Shown here one piece after another: positions 11,901 to 23,699 of a stretch of 64,000 bases of DNA; position 1 is the first letter of the stretch, and every line of letters begins with the position of its first letter. The stretch is from Apostichopus japonicus. Taxonomy: Eukaryota; Echinodermata; Holothuroidea; Aspidochirotida; Stichopodidae. A program made the position numbers and the translations under genes. The notes beneath the pieces are model-generated. The model did not search any database. It worked only from the letters and a program-made list of their open reading frames with translations, and had not been told where the DNA came from. The DNA lies in the NCBI RefSeq assembly GCF_037975245.1, contig NC_092572.1:15010269-15074268 (forward strand). The letters run 5' to 3'.

Positions 11901-12780
11901 ATCCTATAATTTGGGGCATATACAGACTACCTTTAACATTGAAACTGATTGGGAATTTGCTTAGGTTTGCAGGGAATTAGTCATTTTTAAAAGAGGTATC
12001 ATGGCACCAGTTAGATCTGACTGATAAACTTGCATCAATACAATGAGGATGCACATTTTGTAAGGCTGGGTTTAGATGATAGTCTGTATCTGATTTATAA
12101 GTTTGTTGCTCTTAATAGTAATTCTGATAATTTTAAGTGAAAGCTGAATGAAAGTTTTCATTTATACCTGATAATCCAGAGGGTAAAGGAACAAATGGCA
12201 ATTGCAATAGAAATGCAACATTGTTGTAATGAGTAACTTTTTTTCCTTTCCAGGTACTTCTTCTTACATACAACAAATGAGATGAAGTGGACTTCCTGCA
12301 ATGAGACTTGGCACTGTCGGGCAAACTCATATCCAGTAATTCCAATATATCCTAGTAACAAGGGCTATATGTCATGCTTGAGTATGCAGGGGCACCTTGA
12401 GGTGTGTCTAGATTGCAAAGATCTTGAAGGCTTTTGTGAGTCCTGGTGAGTTCCTGCAAACTCCCTGTTTTTGTCATATTGTTTTCATTCCATGCTGTTT
12501 TGTGTTATGTAAAATTGTTTCAATATGTAACACAATGCATTTTTGTGAAGTAGCAGTATGTGTGTTTATGAGTGTAATGCTAAGAGCCTGTCATTACGAT
12601 AACTCAATAAACTGACAAATGAACAGAAGTCAAATTCTGAAACTATTAGTGATGTAAGTTAATGGCCAGAATTCATACGTTGGAAATTTTCAGGTTTAGA
12701 ATCCAGCTCGAGTTGAAATGATCCCATTGAGCAGTTCTAAATACTGTATACAGGCATCTTTTCATATTGACTGTAGATCT
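8913..12780. other. Non-coding stretch, no recognised gene
   Basis: Short ORFs only. A possible 27-bp in-frame microexon lies at 10731-10757, between TTTATTTCAG and GTAAGT. Other acceptor-like sites (about 11386, 12253) have no convincing coding sequence after them. The stretch may be intron or 3' region of the broken integrase-derived gene upstream, but nothing proves it. Confidence 0.4.
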
Positions 12781-12811
12781 CTGGTGTTATGTCTTTCACA
12801 ATTTATTAAGT

Positions 12812-12990
12812 GTTGTGGAAAGAGTTAATTTCACATAGGGTGACATGTATATGTGAAATTAATTAACTAGTTAATTGTATTTAATCGTCCAGTGCGACGA
12901 AATTACACTAAATCACCATTGTCGCCCTAAGTGGTGAGTTTATGCTATGTCGTCCTAAGTGTTGTGAAAAGAGTTAAATTTACCTAGAGC
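12812..12990. repeat. Short imperfect direct repeats (~146-bp spacing)
   Basis: GTGTTGTGGAAAGAGTTAA near 12813 and GTGTTGTGAAAAGAGTTAA near 12959 are near-identical. Between them the GTCGCCCTAAGTG / GTCGTCCTAAGTG segment also repeats. No coding content. Confidence 0.6.
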
Positions 12991-13484
12991 AAAGATGTCG
13001 CCTTAGGAGCTTTATGTGCAATTCGCTATTTTTTAATTAAATACTTTGGTATTTGGATTAGGCAGAGGGATTATTATAAATAGCACACCATCAGTCCGGT
13101 TCTCCTTCAATACTTCTCTCCAGAAAGGACACAATTTTCTGGCCAATGGTTCAAGAACGGGATTGATAAAGTACATCGTTTGTATTAGAAACCATTACTT
13201 CATCTAGCCAAGGATGTGAAGAATTATTAGTCTCCAGTAGTTCTTGATTCAGTGGTTCATATTCAATTCATGTTGAGTTTTCAGGAACTATTACCAGTTA
13301 TGCAACGAGTCAGGGCTAGAATCACTAAATTTCAGAGAAATAAAGTAACTCAAACACAAGTTCATGGACAGTCTTCCCATAGATCTAGATTATGCAGTGA
13401 CCAAGACCAAGATTCAACTCAAACGTAGGTTTCATAAAAGTGATATCTTTATTAAGTATCTTGATAGTCACTGACTTTTTCATG

Positions 13485-13800
13485 TTTGCTGATAGTGGTT
13501 GTACCAGATGTCATTGTCTTAAACTCCACAAGTCACAAAGTAGCATTAATATTTGGCATAAATTTTTTTCTAATAGGGTCGTGAATGAGTGGAATGGTTT
13601 GCTTGAGAAAATTGTACTCGCAAGTACTGTAGTGTGAATGGGTTTAAGAATGCTTTGGACAAGCACTTTAAGCATGGTAATCGGGTCTGATCGTTTGTGT
13701 CATCAGTTTTCTTCCATCTCCTATAGGGTCTTTGATGGGGACTTGAGTGTCCCTCCTGATCCTTTTTCTTTACTAAACTAATCTAAATTAATAAGGTCAA
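13485..13800 (+). pseudogene. LINE ORF2 C-terminal scrap
   Basis: Translation of 13494-13636 gives RCHCLKLHKSQSSINIWHKF followed by FSNRVVNEWNGLLEKIV. This is the hallmark C-terminal block of Jockey/CR1-type LINE ORF2 proteins (usual form: R-x-N-x-W-N-x-L-P-x-x-V). After a shift near 13636 the expected continuation NGFKNALDKHF can be read. Only this tail remains, with no RT motif, and about 150 bases of following 3' region. It is an old insertion and not the same subfamily as the copy at 0-2.5 kb. Confidence 0.7.
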
Positions 13801-15082
13801 GCATAAAGTATGTGTGCTGTAGGCCTACGCAATTGCAGAAGCCAACCTTCTTAACCTTTTTGAACTAGCACTTTTAAGGTTAACTTAACCTTTTAGAAGG
13901 TAAGCTTAACTTTTTCTTTGCAAATGTAACACGAACACGATTGAGCAAGAGTCGTGCCAGCAATGCCGCTGCATGAGGGAAATTCACAGTGACAGAGTAA
14001 ATAATTGCTTTCCCACCCACAGATATATAAAATATATAAAATATAAATATGTTTATCAGCTGGTCAACAGTTATTTAAGGTATCATTTAATTGTTTTCAT
14101 TTACTCCATTAGTGGTCTTCCCTTTTCCAACAGCTTTACTGGAAAGACTCTTGCTCAGCCGCATTACACAAATACTTTACGAACAGAATACTGCAGATAG
14201 CTGATCGTTAACTATGTTAGGAATCCACATGCAGTTCTGGTTATAAAAATAGTAAGAGACAAGATCTGTTTTTCAATCTATGTTTATGGTTAACTACGAT
14301 TAAGAATAATGAATTGTAATTTTAATAAATGAGCCCTTCAGTACTGATAACCAGGATTTTAGTTACCTATTTTTTCTTTCTTTACAGTACAGAAATGCAG
14401 GGTTGCACTACACCATTTCCCACAGAGGAAGTATGGCAGAAAACAGGTGGAATTTTACATATAAATGCCAAAAATGTGCTGGACAGAAAGGTTCAATAAA
14501 CTTTTGGAACATTGACACCTCATTCACTTACATGAGGAAACCTTTTCTCATAGATGTTGACTAAACAGTTGTAAGAAGATTAACATGTAGAATTGGTTCT
14601 GAAACTAAATCAGTATTTATGAACTCCTCACATCTATGATCTCACCATAAAAGAACAGAAACAAGTTGTTGAGTTTGAAGAGTTAGCAACTTAAAATAAG
14701 GAAAAAGTTTCATATTCAAGAAGAAATCAAATTTCAACTTTATGATAAAATATGGGATGATTGCATGGGTAGGTGTGAAAAACCTCTCAGCTACCTCAAA
14801 GGGGAAAAGTGAAAGTAATACCCATCACCTCAGAGCTTATACCATCACAGACTTACACTCACTAAGTAGTACATGTAGCTTATTTGATAGGGAAGTTGTA
14901 GATCTGGTGAGTAGCCTACTTCTGTGCAGTGTAGCAGAGCAAAAGCAACAGAAGTTTAAGAGCATATATTACTACTCAATGTGGTGTAAGAATCAGCTGA
15001 ACTGAGCCCCAAGCTGCATTCAGAATAAGCTTAGGCCTATATACATTTAGACATATGGAACTGGAAAGCTCACACCTTTACA
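13801..15082. other. Non-coding stretch, no recognised gene
   Basis: A few short ORFs (for example 14742-15005, 87 aa) show no known motif. The last may belong to the degenerate endonuclease-domain gene that follows, since it lies just upstream on the same strand. Confidence 0.4.
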
Positions 15083-15500
15083 ATGTCAGACCAAGATTGG
15101 ATGGCATGGGCTGATGACATAAATGAAAAGTTGACAAAACATACATCAGCCCCAGCAAGTTACACAGAGGGATGCAGAATGTGGACAGGTGCCTACACCA
15201 TCAGTAAGCCAGGGGCACCAGCATATGGCATTATTTTCACAATGCTAACCTGGCAGCTAAGAGAAGAGGCAGCAGGCTCCACATTCTGACATATATGCTC
15301 TTCAAAGTATTGTGCAAAGTAAAGAAATCTTAAGGACCAAACCATTTGACATCTCATACATATGCCACAACAGCCTACATGTGGAGAGAGGTGTCACATC
15401 TCTCAACAGTGTCTTGCAGTGAAAAATCAGCAGAGAGCCTTGAAAGTTTGATGGCACTTGCCAAGTTTATGGTCATCAGCTTGATTGCCTACTTCCCTGA
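15083..15500 (+). pseudogene. His-Me finger (HNH) zinc-loop endonuclease-domain remnant
   Basis: The ORF 15083-15289 contains GCRMWTGAYTISKPGAPAYG. This fits the C-x2-W-T-G...Y-G entry of zinc-binding HNH / homing-endonuclease loop domains (zf-His_Me_endon type). After a frame change and about 60 lost residues, 15346-15510 reads ISYICHNSLHVERGVTSLNS and later KFDGTCQVYGHQLDCLLP. These fit the second half of the domain (S-H-L-C-H-N-x-x-C-x-x-x-x-H-L, then a C..GH....C cluster). The expected second Cys and the catalytic-side His are altered, and stops interrupt it. Proteins with this domain occur as multicopy uncharacterised families in marine invertebrates. Domain call from motif spacing only. 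Confidence 0.55.
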
Positions 15501-15510
15501 CTGAGTGATA

Positions 15511-16319
15511 CTGTTTTAACTCATAACAGTGAGTGTGGATAGACTCAGTTTACAAATTACTGGCATCACTGATAAATATTGTCATCTTCATCATCAGTGT
15601 AGTTTTTCATCCTAGAGTAACTGGTCATGAATCAGTTGATCTTTCTTATAGATACTGGACTGGTTTATGTTTTTAGTTCTACCATGTAGCTTGTACTTTC
15701 TCTCTCTGAGTTGTGCTCTCCTCCATCTGTATGCTCTGCCTCTCTTACGTAATTCATCACATTGCTGTTTTCTTTGCATCTATTTCAGAGTCTGGATACA
15801 TGGACTATTTGAGCTCACCTTTAATACTGCAGCTTCCATCTTCCTGGCTATGGTCTCTTCAGGCACATTACAGTATATGTTATGTGTATGGAACTGTAGT
15901 CCCTGTACTGACCAATGCACGAAAGTGTGGTACTATGTTTTGGATTGGTCACAGTGAAAGCCTTATTAATGACATCTGCTTTTGAGTGGAAGTCTCAAAA
16001 CGAGTGGACCATAATCATTTGCTGCAGGTGGGTGTCTCAGATATTTTGTTTAGCTTCCTGCTGTCAGTGTGGGATATTAGCAGAGAACCCTTTGCGCATT
16101 TGGCATACATGGAAATGTGTACTTCCTGCCCCTCTTGCATACAAATGAATGCTTTTGGCAATATAAATGATTTCCACTGTAGTACTTTGCAAGGCATTCT
16201 AAACATGTTGATAAAGCGCTTTTGATATTTCAGATATAAGAAATTTATTGACCATAAAAATTGGCATTCAGTCCATCTCAGTAAAACAGACAATAAATCA
16301 ATCATAAATACTTCGAAAA
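15511..16319. other. Non-coding stretch, no recognised gene
   Basis: Overlapping ORFs of 77-96 aa on both strands show no domain, and their overlap argues that none is real. Confidence 0.45.
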
Positions 16320-16329
16320 TACATAAAAA

Positions 16330-16880
16330 TCTGATTCCTAAAACGAAAAATTAAGACTACTATGTCCATGTTCTGACACATATATTTGGCCTATTTCCTA
16401 CATAATTCATTGGCAAGATTGAGAATAGCCCTTTGCAAGAAAGAACGCCTGTATCTCTCGGTTCAGCATCTCATGACAATTAGTCTGCCTGTTTGATTGC
16501 TGTAATCTACCCGATGCCCCAGAGGATGTTGGGATGACATGATTGACTTCATATTACTCTGTGATACTCTGACAAGCTACTCATCTACTGAACTGAGGTC
16601 ATGTGACCGACATATTTTCCTTGCTTTAGAAACTAGTCTACTTAACTTGGTCATGTCTCTAGCAGTAGTATTTTCACCCCACGCTGCTAAACAGAATGTA
16701 ATGGTGGTCTTGATTGCTGATTTTAATATAGAACAGAGAAATAAGAGTTGGTCTAGTCCGAATAAATTAAGCTTCTGTAATAGGAACATACGCTGATTAG
16801 TTTTTGCTAGAATACGTTTTACATGTTCATCCCACTCTAATTTATCAGTGATGGTTTCTCCCAGGTATTTATAAGATTGT
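16330..16880 (-). pseudogene. LINE RT C-terminal remnant, second family
   Basis: Read on the minus strand from about 16870: YKYLGETITDKLEWDEHVKR, then the ORF 16789-16577 with TTITFCLAAWGENTTARDMT and KLSRLVSKARKICR. This is the post-catalytic (thumb-side) region of a LINE RT (usual form: K-Y-L-G-x-x-x-D..., I-x-S-V-L-x-F-x-x-x-x-W-G, L-x-R-x-V-x-x-A-x-K-I). Degenerate sequence down to about 16380 still gives ERYRRSFLQRAILNLANEL, the usual C-terminal end. Catalytic motifs are absent. It is unlike the 18.2-22.6 kb element, so it is a separate older insertion. Confidence 0.7.
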
Positions 16881-16890
16881 CAAGCGCTTC

Positions 16891-17640
16891 TTAGTCACAG
16901 TTTTTGCAGGAACATATCAGAGGAGAATACTGCTTTAATATAGTCAGTGCTCTGCGGAGTGACTTGAGTAGGTGAACTTGATCTAACAGGTTAAGTTCAC
17001 TTTCAGAATGAGTAGTTACAGCCATTGTACTACTGAACCTTTTACATGCCTTGCCATCAGCATCAGTTGTGAGACACTTGACCATTAGTGGATTCTTACC
17101 TGTAAGTAATTTGGATTCACAAATCTTTCCACCATTTTGTTCATCTCCGAAATAGGGCATCTTTGCTGAACAGCCCTCATTGTCTGGACTTTGTACCTTG
17201 TGATCCCTTCTTCTTTGCATTTCACCCATTAAGCACAACTTGTTACTATGATGGTAACCAATAACAAATGTATCCATGGTGACATTCGCAACTATTACAT
17301 CTCTGCATTGGCTTGCAGGAGCAAATGGAGTCTTACTTCTTGCATTATACGTAGAGGGTTGTGATATTGATGATCATATTCTGCCTGAATTGGAAAGTCT
17401 TTGGAGAGGCCATGCAGTTGCAGTGTCTTCTTAATTAGAACCCTCTTTTGTGCCATATTATTTTTGATTAATTTCTTTCATTACATGTTGGTACAAGCTG
17501 GTTGTAGTGTACTGACCACAGGACTGGGAAGAGACATGCTGTTGAGCAATCTACGAGCTGCACTTGAACTGCCCACTACTCAGAGGCAGCGGGGGCTACC
17601 CGTTCCTGGGAAAGGCATCCATACCTGGCGCTCATCCTGT
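16891..17640 (-). pseudogene. DDE transposase fragment (Kolobok- or Mutator-like)
   Basis: The minus-strand ORF 17277-16891 (128 aa) contains VIGYHHSNKLC, then GDEQNGGKICESKLL, then CLTTDADGKA and LLDQVHLLKSLRRAL. The in-frame sequence just upstream gives TPFAPASQ. This order (TPFQPATQ..., NKLC, TTDGDSKA, a following aspartate plus H-L block) is that of a multicopy invertebrate DDE transposase family, usually labelled Mutator-like or Kolobok-like. Upstream, about 17580-17480 in another frame reads AARRLLNSMSLPSPVV, like the N-terminal block of the same proteins. The plus-strand ORF at 17401-17649 is taken as a shadow. Frameshifts and loss of both ends make this a remnant. Exact superfamily uncertain. 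Confidence 0.55.
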
Positions 17641-17649
17641 AGTAAGTAA

Positions 17650-18180
17650 TGTTTATATGTACATGCTATTGTGTCTGGGCTGGGTAAAATATAATTCCTT
17701 ATCCTAGGTTGACAGGGTCAGCTCTGTGCATCGTTGTCTTTGTAGAGAGTTTCAGAGTATGTTTGGACTAGACCAAACCAACTGTGAATAGGAAATAACG
17801 GCTTTCAAACAGCATGTGTGTGTATTTGATTAGATGTGTGTGTGCGTGAAGCTATGGGGTTGGAATGGGATTTATTGTGATTGGTGATTACCCAGTATGT
17901 GAACATAGAGCATTCGATATTATTTATAATTCCTTTTGAAACAGGATTACTGGAGCATGGAGTTGATGGACAAATTTAGGAATGAGAGGAACACATGCAA
18001 GCAGTAAAGAGGAGAAGAAACAGTTACGTGACACCTGTTCCACTGAAAAATAACCAAGTAGATGACCCAGCTAGCAAACAAAGGCATAAAATGTAAGTAC
18101 AGGTATAACTTTTGAGAATGAAGCTCATCTTGAGGAAAATAGAAATGATTAAATAATTAACATACTTGACTAAAATTGCA
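17650..18180. other. Non-coding stretch, no gene seen
   Basis: No ORF with a recognisable motif. Confidence 0.55.
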
Positions 18181-18349
18181 TTATGCAGTCCTATTCACAA
18201 ATTTGATTTGATTTGTTTATCATGTGAATATATTCAATGTGATAGGAAGTCCTCTAAAAAACCTTCAGATGGCTTAACAAAGTAGAGGACTCCCTGTAAA
18301 GAAAAGGAAAAAGAAAACAAAGTATATAAGAAACAATGAACATGTTCAA

Positions 18350-21190
18350 TTAATAAGATGCAATAATTTTTTGAATAAAGTTTCTTCTGAATGATTTTGC
18401 AGAAGGTTTATTTGTAATATTGTCTGATAGAGAATTCCATGTTTTGATTGTACGTGCCCTTAGTGATAACATCCCCATTGTAGAATTATACCTGTTATAA
18501 TGTGCATTGCCTGAAGATCTGGTATTGTAATGATGAATATCACTGTTACATATTAAGTAGTCATTAAAGCATTTGGTAACAGTCCATTCCATGCCTTATA
18601 AGCAAATGTAGCAAGGTTAACCCTAATAATGTCATCAGCTTTTAAAAACTTAGAACGCTTAAAAAGAGGATTTGTGTGGTCCCGTGGTTTGGCATGTGTT
18701 ATATGGCGGACTGCTCTCTTCTGTGTAATACAAATGGGATTCAGATTGGTATATCTAGTACCAGACCATATGTTACAACAATACGTAATATGTGACTGGA
18801 CTAATGTCTGATAGAGAATCTTTTATATGTGTTGTGGCAGATAATGCTTAGGCTTAGCTAAAACACCGGTGTTTTTTGCAACTTTTTTACAGACAGTTGT
18901 AAGGTGGTCACACCATTTAAGTTAATGATCTATATATACGCATAAAAATCTAGTACTATTGACTTGTTGTAGTCTTTCACTACCCATACTAATATCAGCA
19001 TTCCATGTAAAATTTTTAGAAGTATTAAAAACTATATAGTTTGTTTTATCAATATTCAATGATAATTTGTTGCCAGCGAACCAGTCGCTGAACTTGTCTA
19101 ATTCAGTTGATACTTCAATATGAAATAAAGTTCTCGATTGTGATACGAAGAAAATATTTGTGTCGTCAGCAAACAAAACAACTTTAACTTTATCAGAAAC
19201 ATTGGTAATGTCATTAACATATAGGATAAAAAGCAATGGACCAGGTATAGAGCCTTGTGGCACACCACATTGAATTCTCTCCGGTTGGGAATGAGCATTT
19301 TTGTAGAATGTATATTGGTAGCGGTTTGCTAAGTAATTGTTGATCCAATTAAGAGGGGTTCCTCTTATGCCGTAACGGTGTAATTTATTAAGCAGAATTG
19401 TGTGGTCTATTGTGTCAAAGGCCTTTGAGAGGTCCAGGAAAACCCCGACACAGGTACTATTCTTGTCAAGATTACTATACAAATTGTCAATGGCATCAGC
19501 TAGTGCTAGCTCAGTGGAGTGTTCAGGACGGAATCCATACTGTTCCTGGCATAAAATGTTATATTTTGAAATAAAGTTAAAAATACGATTATACATAAGC
19601 CTTTCAACTATTTTGGAAAAACATGATAACAGTGATATAGGTCGATAATTTTCAAAGTTTTCTGAATCCCCTTTCTTAAAGACAGGGATGACCTTGGCAA
19701 TTTTTAGCATATCAGGAAAAATACCGGTATTGAACGACAAATTACAAATGTGGGTTAATGGTTTGGTAATAAATAGGATAACTTGTCTTACAATACCAGG
19801 CTTAAAATCATCGTATCCAGCTGCTTTATCGGGTTTCATGCAAGAGGCTGCTGTTTTTAACAACTCCTCCTCACTGACAGGATGAGAAAACATGGAATGA
19901 GTGTTAACATCAATGTTCACAGATTCCTGTGATTTACGTTTGTGGTTGATTTTACTTGCCAGTGATGGCCCCAGATTGACGAAAAAGTCATTAAATTTAT
20001 TAGCAATGTCATGGTCGGTGTTAATCTCTTTGTCACCATCCTTGAAAAAGAGGGATACGATGATTGTTTACGACCTTTATGGAGTAGTTGGTTAATGGTA
20101 TCCCATGTGCCTTTTGGGTTACTCCTCACATTATCAAATTTATTGTTGAAATATAATTTTCTAGAAAATTTGATAACCTGATTGACCTTATTGCGATATT
20201 GAGAATAAATAGTTTTATTTACACCAGACAGGTTCTTAATATGTCTTTTAAATAGCTTATCTTTTCTTTTGATAGAAACTAGAATACCTGCAGTAATCCA
20301 CAGGTGTCTCTTTCGACGTCTCTTAGATTTGGTGACGCATTGCTCAGGAAAGCATTGATTATATATGGCATTGAAATTGTTATAAAACATAGAATAGGCA
20401 ATGTTTGCATCAGTTTGGGATGAAACATTTTCCCAAGAAGCATCTCGGATTGTTGAGAAGAAATTCTGTACATTTGTTTTGCAGTAGTTCCTCACATACA
20501 TAGGGCCCCTTTGCCTACTTTTGTGTATGGCAGTTTGGAGAAATAATGGATAATGGTCACTGAGATCGGTTACAAAGATACCAGTTATTAGTTTGCAGTC
20601 ATCATTGGTTATAACATGATCTAAAAGAGTTGCAGAAGTGCAACCCACAGGGGTAGGTTTGGTAATAGTAGGAAAAAATCCACTGGCATATAGTAAGTTT
20701 AAAAGTCAGCAGATTTAATATTGTCAGCTAGATCAATATTATAATCACCCATAATGTACGCACTATGTCGTTCATTCGGGAGTTAGGTTAAAATTTTGTT
20801 TACGTGTGTCAGAATAATATGCAGTGAACTTTTTGGAGGCCTATAAAATACGCCTATGGTATAATTTTTCATTGCTGATGTTGTGTCAACCTCTATGAAC
20901 ATTGACAGAATCATTGAAAATGCTTATATCGTTTCTGAGTTTGCAATTTAAATCGTTGTTAACAAATAAACAAACACCGCCACCTCTCCTTTCGGGACGA
21001 TGCCTTTCAACAAGCGTATAGTTATTGATATGGATTAGGGGGGATATATCTGCAGTAAGCCAGGTTTCGGTAAATCCAATGACAGAGAAATCCTCCTTCT
21101 CAATAGAGACGTAAATGTAGTTATGTCGTCTAAGTTTTTGTTAAGGCTTCGACTATTATGGTGGAATAAAGACAATATATGTTCGCTAGA
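18350..21190 (-). pseudogene. LINE ORF2: AP endonuclease plus reverse transcriptase
   Basis: Nicks the target and primes reverse transcription there. Endonuclease motifs: HILSLFHHNSRSLNKNLDDI near 21185 (N-terminal strand), YIMGDYNIDLAD near 20740 (the GD.N box), ATLLDHVITND near 20620, and LSDHYPLF near 20560 (catalytic SDH). After RRRKRHLWIT the RT follows in ORF 19920-18922: KVIPVFKKGDSENFENYRP, VGVFLDLSKAFDTIDH, QCGVPQGSIPGPLLF and LFADDTNIFF. Beyond a stop at 18922 the frame continues with ARTIKTWNSLSDN and ends near 18350. Breaks occur near 20940, between 20648 and the first RT block, near 20000, and at 18922. All catalytic residues checked are present. Confidence 0.9.
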
Positions 21191-21329
21191 CATCTTGTTG
21201 TATGAAACAATATCGTAGTAATTGCATGCGATAGCTTCCTCCCCTGTTTCAAGGTATTTTGCAGCTTGCATCGCTATAAATAAGTAAATGTATAACATGA
21301 TTGCCATAATCTTTGCATAGGTTCTGCTG

Positions 21330-22584
21330 AAGAATCCTTTGTTCTGACATTTCTTGCTCTGCTGAGATTAGGAATAAATGTTTTCTTTTCTAGTCTGATA
21401 GTTTGAAAGCCGTCTTCGTCTAGGAATATTTGCCTTTTGTGGGGTTGGATGTTTCCCCTTTGTGTGCTTGCCCCCTCCATCGGCTGAGATCCAGTCTCCA
21501 GTTGTGTTCTCCGTTGTTCTACTACTTTTTGTGTTGGCAATGTCGTCTTTTGTTCAGTTCGCTGTTGTTGGTTGGTTTTCTTTGACTCCTGGTTAGGATT
21601 ACTCGGGGGTCTGGAGTTTGTGTTATTGTTCTTCTTTGCTGTTGAATCTGTGTTTTGTTCGGATTTCTGTGCCCTGACCTTGTTAGCTTCTTGAATAGCG
21701 TGATCATCCTGTTCAACTGACCCAATGACTACTCCCTCAGACTGATATTGTGTTTCGTTTTCATGTGTATCTAGGGTCGAGCCAGCGTCTGTGTTGTCAT
21801 GGCGATACTCTTCAAACATCTCAGGACAATTAAAACTTTTATGTCTATGTCCAAGTTCTTGGCATTTAAAGCATCTGACCTTTGGGCAATTAGCTTCCCG
21901 GTGCCCTTGGACATCACAAACTTTACATTTGTAGTTAGGACAGTTTCTCCTGATGTGATCGCTTTCCAAACACAGATTGCATACTTTAGTTTGACCATTG
22001 TGCTTTAAGTTCATATTAATCCCGTTAATTCTAATTGCGTAAGGCAAGCTGTGTTCTTCAGGTAGTTCTAACTGTACATATCGTATTCCGTTCTCGATAT
22101 TTGGGAATCTGGGGAAGGTCTTTCCTTTTCCATTCGCCTCTTATTTTACACCCATACTAACAAAGTTTTCCTGTTAGATCTTTGTCCTTTATGAATGAAG
22201 GTACTCCGAAAACACTAACAGAAAGGAACGTTCTGTTGACACCAGTAGAAACTGATTCCCATTCACGAGGAGTCCACTGTCCAAAATACGATCAGCTTGT
22301 TCCTTTGCTTTTAATGTGATAATCCAGCATCCCAAAGATTTCACACAACTTGCAATTCCATCTCTACCAACATCATTCATGATAGCATACAAAATCTCAG
22401 TATCTTTATATGAACTGTCAGCAACTCTGATGCTACACTCCTTTAATTTCTCCACTGTTGCAGAATCCGTACTAACAATCTTGTAGGCTAACGAACGTCG
22501 CAAGACGTCATTGCCGAGATCTCCAGCGGAAAAAGTATTCCAAAATTGGAATAAAATAAAATTTTCTGCTAAATATTGTCTCAA
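21330..22584 (-). pseudogene. LINE ORF1, gag-like zinc-knuckle protein, frameshifted
   Basis: RNA-binding ORF1 protein of the same element. The N-terminal piece (22584-22189) carries SLGCWIITLKAKEQADRIL, a fold-type segment often seen before the knuckles. A frameshift in about 22190-22050 breaks it. The second piece (22047-21274) has three knuckles: CNLCLESDHIRRNC, CKVCDVQGHREANC and CFKCQELGHRHKSFNC, the last one residue longer than the usual C-x2-C-x4-H-x4-C. A Gln/Asn/Thr-rich low-complexity tail follows, and the frame ends near the start of the endonuclease ORF. RNP-forming chaperone role is inferred from the family. Confidence 0.85.
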
Positions 22585-22796
22585 TTAGTGTCTCAAATGA
22601 TACAATTTGCAATGATGTAGTGAAAACCACACTCTATTTAACCTCGGAGATCATTAGAAAGTAGAAAATATAAGAGCTCCGTAAGGAACAGTGTTAACAG
22701 GTTGACGGTTGGTTATCCAATAACGGTTGGTTATCCAATTTTTTGACTTCATGAAGTCAGATCAACTTAAAATTGATCTCAAGGATTGGGCTTTTT

Positions 22797-23143
22797 GATA
22801 GGTCTATTTATATGTAGAGATATGCACTAGTTAATTGCAATTTCAGCCCTCCAAACTAGTGTAGGGATATGCACTAGTTAATTGCAATTTCAGCCCTCCA
22901 AACTAGTGTAGGGATATGCAATAGTTTATTTGCAATTTCAGCCCTCCAAACTAGTGAAGGGATATGCACTAGTTTATTTGCAGTTTCAGCCCTCCAAACT
23001 AGTGTAGGGATATGCACTAGTTTATTTGCAATTTCAGCCCTCCAAACTAGTGTAGGGATATGCATTAATTTATTTGCAATGTGACCCTTCAAACTGGTGT
23101 AGGGATATGCACTAGTTTATTTGCAATATCAGCCTTCAAAACT
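22797..23143. repeat. Minisatellite, ~47-bp unit, about 7 copies
   Basis: Unit starts GGGATATGCACTAGTTTATT, goes on with GCAATTTCAGCCCTCCAAAC and ends TAGTGTA. Copies start near 22816, 22864, 22912, 22959, 23007, 23055 and 23101, with the last ones more diverged. ACTAGT occurs at both ends of the unit. Confidence 0.9.
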
Positions 23144-23551
23144 CCAGGAAGTTGCTGGTAAGGAACCTGAAAAAGTTTGTGGTCAGGACCATTGACAACG
23201 TGGTTTATACACACAATCAAAAGATTAATGTATATATCCAAAAATATCAGTTATTTTTATCTCAATACATTACATGTATAGAGATATTGTAACAGTAAGT
23301 GGGACTCTCTCTTCTCTTAAAAATTTTTCAGCGTCTTCATACAAAGTTCTTTTTCTCTGAAATTTCCAGAGCAAGCATATATCATATAGGCCAACAAAAG
23401 TTACTATTTTTTATTCCAGAATTGTATCTCATTCCATGACTTTTTCACCGATTTATGTCCAAATTTGGCCAAATCCCTCTGAAAAACCGTTGAACCAAGG
23501 CTTTTTTGCACACGCTACAAAACTTGTTTGTTTCCTTGTTTTTGATAATTA

Positions 23552-23686
23552 AGCCCCGCCTCCAAGTTTGGTTTGTAGCAGATTGGCAATGACTCAAGCC
23601 CCGCCTCCAAGTCTGGTTTGTAGCAGATTGGCAATGACTCAAGCCCCGCCTCCAATTCTGGTTTGTAGCAGATTGGTTAGGACTCA
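23552..23686. repeat. Minisatellite, 45-bp unit, 3 copies
   Basis: Three near-identical units starting AAGCCCCGCCTCCAAGT, each continuing GGTTTGTAGCAGATTGG. Open in all three copies on both strands because 45 is a multiple of three; not taken as coding. Confidence 0.9.
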
Positions 23687-23699
23687 TGGCAGCTACATG

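Larger units (their letters stand above)
18185..22640 (-). mobile_element. Near full-length LINE (CR1/L2 group), decayed
   Basis: On the minus strand the order is 5' region, ORF1 with zinc knuckles (about 22584-21330), AP endonuclease (about 21190-20550), RT (about 20500-18600), C-terminal block and 3' UTR with the family hairpin (18291-18248), ending in an AAATC tandem tail at about 18185. Protein similarity with the copy at 84-2470 runs along the whole shared part, for example SQTDANIAYSMFY against SQTDVNAAYDTFF. Both ORFs carry several indels and stops. The 5' border is not marked by a repeat and is approximate. Length near 4.4 kb is what such elements usually have. Confidence 0.85.

Noticed and set aside
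17401-17649. 82-aa plus-strand ORF at 17.4-17.6 kb as a gene
   Set aside because: The minus strand of the same stretch continues the transposase reading (AARRLLNSMSLPSP), and the plus ORF matches nothing known.
22797-23143. CRISPR array in the 47-bp repeats
   Set aside because: Units abut with no unique spacers; this is a eukaryotic minisatellite.
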